A stretch of 64,000 bases of DNA, taken from contig UBTA01000027.1 in the NCBI GenBank assembly GCA_900468065.1, positions 1 through 64,000 of the forward strand, read 5' to 3'. The notes under the pieces are model-generated. The model made no database searches. It was not told the origin of the DNA and worked only from the letters and a program-made list of their open reading frames with translations. Both the position numbers and the translations under genes were made by a program. This DNA comes from Hyphomicrobiales bacterium. Its GTDB lineage: Bacteria > Pseudomonadota > Alphaproteobacteria > Rhizobiales > Rhizobiaceae. Below are positions 63,104 through 64,000 of this stretch, piece by piece (position 1 is the stretch's first letter; each line of letters begins with the position of its first letter).

Positions 63104-64000
63104 TTGAAAAGTTTCCGCCTGTCCAGGATCAGGCCGCTTTTTGCGGGCGCGGCGGCGAGCCTTCTCGGCGCATCGCTGCTGCTCTTCTACGGTGGACCGG
63201 CGCTTGAAACGCAGCGGGAACAGTTTTTCGATTCCCTCACCCAATGGGTCCCTGCACCGCAATCCGCAGAGATCGTCGTCATTGATGTCGATCGCAAAGC
63301 GATGCAGCAGGCGCCGGACAAAAGCTGGGGCCGGACGGAGACAGCCGATCTCTTGTCCAGACTATCCAAGGCAGGCGCCAAGGCTGTCGCCGTCGATTTC
63401 ATCTTCAGCACGGCCTGTGATCCGGCCGAACCATCCAATGTCGCGCTGGCACAGGCGATTTCCAGCGTGCCGGTCGTTCTCGGCTTCCTGATCGCCGATG
63501 GCGGGCCTGAACATCCAGGCCCCGTGCCGCCGGTTGCCGTCCGCAAACCGGTCGCCATCCCCGATCTCTGGTTCATCAACGGCGCAGAAGCGTCCTGCAG
63601 CTTCCTGCAGACGGCGTCGCATTCGGCAGCTGCCGCATTTCTGGTCGGCGACGAGGATGCCCGCATCCGCCGTGTCCAGGCCTTCTCGATCATCGGCAAC
63701 GACGCCTATCCGGCGCTGGGGCTTGAAGCCGCGCGCCTGGCTGATGGCGGACACACGCCGATCCTCGGCGGGCAACCCGCGTGGTTGAAGCTCGAGAGCC
63801 GGTTGATCGAACTGGATGAGGATGGCAGCCTGCGTTTTGCCGCAAGCCCGATTACGGCCATCGAAGCGCGAACAGTCTCCGCCGGCGATGTGCTGAGCGG
63901 CGGCGTTGCGGACGCGCGCTTCAAGGACAAGACGGTGTTGATCGGCAGCAGCCTGCCCAATCTCGGCGGGTTGCGCTCCACCGCCTCCATGCCGCTCGAA
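63104..64000 (+). CDS. CHASE2-domain sensor protein (probable adenylate cyclase), partial
   Basis: Open reading frame without a stop through the window edge (299 codons visible). Starts at TTG 63104 with GAGGA 8 nt upstream, 3 nt after the Crp/Fnr stop. N-terminal membrane helix (about 10-32), then a CHASE2 extracytoplasmic sensor: AEIVVIDVDRKAMQQAPDKS, AGAKAVAVDFIFST, DKTVLIGSS near the visible end. In rhizobia such proteins normally end in a class III adenylate/guanylate cyclase, which would lie beyond the window; that part is inference. Confidence 0.8.
   Translation, partial: MKSFRLSRIRPLFAGAAASLLGASLLLFYGGPALETQREQFFDSLTQWVPAPQSAEIVVIDVDRKAMQQAPDKSWGRTETADLLSRLSKAGAKAVAVDFIFSTACDPAEPSNVALAQAISSVPVVLGFLIADGGPEHPGPVPPVAVRKPVAIPDLWFINGAEASCSFLQTASHSAAAAFLVGDEDARIRRVQAFSIIGNDAYPALGLEAARLADGGHTPILGGQPAWLKLESRLIELDEDGSLRFAASPITAIEARTVSAGDVLSGGVADARFKDKTVLIGSSLPNLGGLRSTASMPLE

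Noticed and set aside
1-64000. CRISPR arrays, rRNA operon, transposases, plasmid replication genes
   Set aside because: Searched by eye for regular spaced repeats, rRNA signatures, DDE/serine recombinases and repABC; none seen.

Overview
The window looks like chromosomal DNA of an alphaproteobacterium in the Rhizobiaceae (Rhizobium/Agrobacterium/Sinorhizobium type). The evidence is the gene content and order: GcrA, a SAM-II riboswitch in front of metZ, the argD-argF-hslO and phoR-pstSCAB-phoU-phoB clusters, the fructose locus frcB-C-A-K with divergent frcR, and typical rhizobial intergenic inverted repeats. The DNA is GC-rich with few intergenic gaps. The first ~97 bases are almost pure G and look like a contig-end sequencing artefact, not genome.

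Layout. 1-9000: fadB-type beta-oxidation enzyme, a GIY-YIG protein between two copies of a mosaic repeat, a YdeI-like protein, a Tim44-domain protein, a histidine phosphatase, and the divergent manganese pair mntH/mntR with an MntR-box-like operator between them. 9000-17600: EamA transporter, ChaA antiporter, an S24-type regulator, an SNase-like protein, a TerB-like protein, a sterol-desaturase-type hydroxylase, a periplasmic binding protein, a large GT2 membrane glycosyltransferase and tRNA-Gly(CCC). 17600-26100: dcd, SAM-II-controlled metZ, a CDP-alcohol phosphatidyltransferase, apaG, hslO, argF, argD, then gcrA with a methylation-site-rich promoter. 26100-34900: the complete phosphate regulon on the minus strand with ppk2 (polyphosphate kinase) divergent from phoR. 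34900-44500: a rhizobial membrane protein, nitronate monooxygenase, tRNA-Thr(CGT), small proteins, ureidoglycine aminohydrolase, two transporters and fadD. 44500-51200: a candidate small RNA, pgi, a DUF2975/Cro-type pair, a LysR regulator and a monooxygenase separated by a perfect 40-bp palindrome, and a GT4 glycosyltransferase. 51200-61700: pyrimidine genes (pyrE, pyrC) interleaved with sugar genes (fructokinase, frcK-A-C-B, frcR, fucU). 61700-64000: DoxX protein, a Crp/Fnr regulator and the start of a CHASE2 sensor protein that runs off the window.

Functional themes are phosphate sensing and storage (pho/pst plus ppk2), fructose uptake and phosphorylation (frc operon, fructokinase, possible anomer mutarotase, pgi), arginine and methionine synthesis, fatty-acid oxidation (fadB and fadD, far apart), and manganese homeostasis. 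Most of the window is core genome. I see no prophage, transposase, CRISPR array, plasmid replication gene or toxin/defence island.

The most interesting material is regulatory. It includes the GANTC cluster and CtrA-like box before gcrA, the apparent antiterminator/terminator switch after the SAM-II aptamer, a promoter-hairpin-terminator unit between fadD and pgi that looks like an unannotated ~90-nt RNA, a terminator-like hairpin at the predicted 5' end of the argD transcript, the 40-bp palindrome between lysR and its divergent neighbour, and related ACGTTTACG operators before fadD and the nitronate monooxygenase. None of these was tested by computation; all are reading-level calls.
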